The notes under the pieces: model-generated
Database searches by the model: none
What the model was told of the DNA's origin: nothing
The model's input: the letters and a program-made list of their open reading frames with translations, nothing else
Source of the DNA: Microscillaceae bacterium
Lineage (GTDB): Bacteria; Bacteroidota; Bacteroidia; Cytophagales; Microscillaceae
Direction of reading: 5' to 3'
DNA length: 13,472 bases
NCBI GenBank assembly: GCA_003483885.1
Contig: DMXI01000294.1
Location: 1 to 13,472 of the forward strand
In this document: one piece after another, positions 13,273 to 13,472 of the stretch
How the letters are laid out: every line of letters starts with the position of its first letter
Position numbering within the stretch: the stretch's first letter is position 1
Made by a program: the position numbers and the translations under genes

Positions 13273-13472
13273 ATGAAATTTATCAAAAAAACACTCTTAG
13301 TACTACTCGTGTTACTGATAGCAGGCGCGGGGTTTTATGCCTGTACCAAACCTTCTTTTCAACGGGTGGCTTACCAACTTCCTATCAGTAACCAAGTATT
13401 GGATTTGAATCAAATTGCTTCTAAAGCACCCTCAATTACCGCTTTCAAGGTATTGAAAACCGGAGAGGTATT
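13273..13472 (+). CDS. start of an exported or lipid-anchored protein (partial)
   Basis: The ATG at 13273 opens a frame that runs to the window's end (66 full codons). It begins with a textbook signal sequence, MKFIKKTLLVLLVLLIAGAGF, followed by YACTKPSFQRVAYQLP. The cysteine at residue 24 (FYAC) fits a lipobox loosely, so this may be a lipoprotein, or the hydrophobic stretch may be an N-terminal anchor. The visible mature part is too short to identify. Its promoter region overlaps the end of the AraC gene, 29 bp from its stop, so regulation by that protein is plausible. Confidence 0.75.
   Translation, partial: MKFIKKTLLVLLVLLIAGAGFYACTKPSFQRVAYQLPISNQVLDLNQIASKAPSITAFKVLKTGEV

Noticed and set aside
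1..13472. CRISPR array, tRNA or rRNA genes, transposase gene
   Set aside because: No regularly spaced direct repeats, no cloverleaf-like sequence and no transposase-like protein were seen on either strand; a tRNA scan would be the firm test.

Overview
The window reads as chromosomal DNA of a Bacteroidota bacterium, most likely a marine Cytophagia relative (Microscilla-like). This placement is inferred from several signs: moderate-to-low GC, almost no Shine-Dalgarno sequences, signal peptides ending in '...FAQ', some matches to the Bacteroidota -7 promoter element TAnnTTTG, and protein families typical of that phylum. No 16S or other phylogenetic marker is present. I found no tRNA, rRNA or CRISPR array, and no intact transposase gene.

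Layout. 1-198 is the 3' end of an unidentified gene, convergent with an AraC-family regulator (212-1096, minus). A 400-bp gap follows that holds one copy of a short inverted-repeat element (MITE-2). 1498-2880 encodes an exported von Willebrand factor A protein, which ends at a terminator facing a Crp/Fnr-family regulator (2967-3662, minus). Upstream of that regulator lies a clear dyad. 3784-6177 runs rightward: a small membrane protein, then a tight cluster of SbtA (sodium-dependent bicarbonate transporter), SbtB (its PII-like partner) and a YbjN/CesT-like small protein, closed by a strong terminator. 6331-7332 is an exported protein of unknown function. 7522-9192 is a long-chain acyl-CoA synthetase and 9571-10050 a PaaI-type hotdog thioesterase; together they suggest acyl-CoA formation and hydrolysis. 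10838-12457 is a TPR / single-TM / PQQ-like propeller protein, followed after 3 bp by a second AraC-family regulator (12461-13243). A lipoprotein or exported protein begins at 13273 and runs off the end.

The most striking structure is non-coding. Two families of small non-autonomous elements can be resolved to the base. MITE-1 is about 102-103 bp, has 18-bp terminal inverted repeats starting CATACTACTAGA and makes 9-bp target duplications. It occurs between the acyl-CoA synthetase and the thioesterase (9246-9480) and again at 10489-10591. MITE-2 is 123-157 bp with 17-bp ends starting CAATGCTGTTTCC. It occurs at 1155-1311 and at 9298-9420. The second copy sits inside the first MITE-1, flanked by a perfect 10-bp target duplication, with the uninterrupted MITE-1 1 kb away serving as the empty-site reference. 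The second MITE-1 abuts a gene remnant (10596-10715) whose peptide matches the C-terminus of the downstream propeller protein, so a paralogous gene has decayed there.

The best functional lead is the SbtA-SbtB pair in an apparently heterotrophic bacterium, next to a Crp/Fnr-type regulator and a third small protein that could be an added component.
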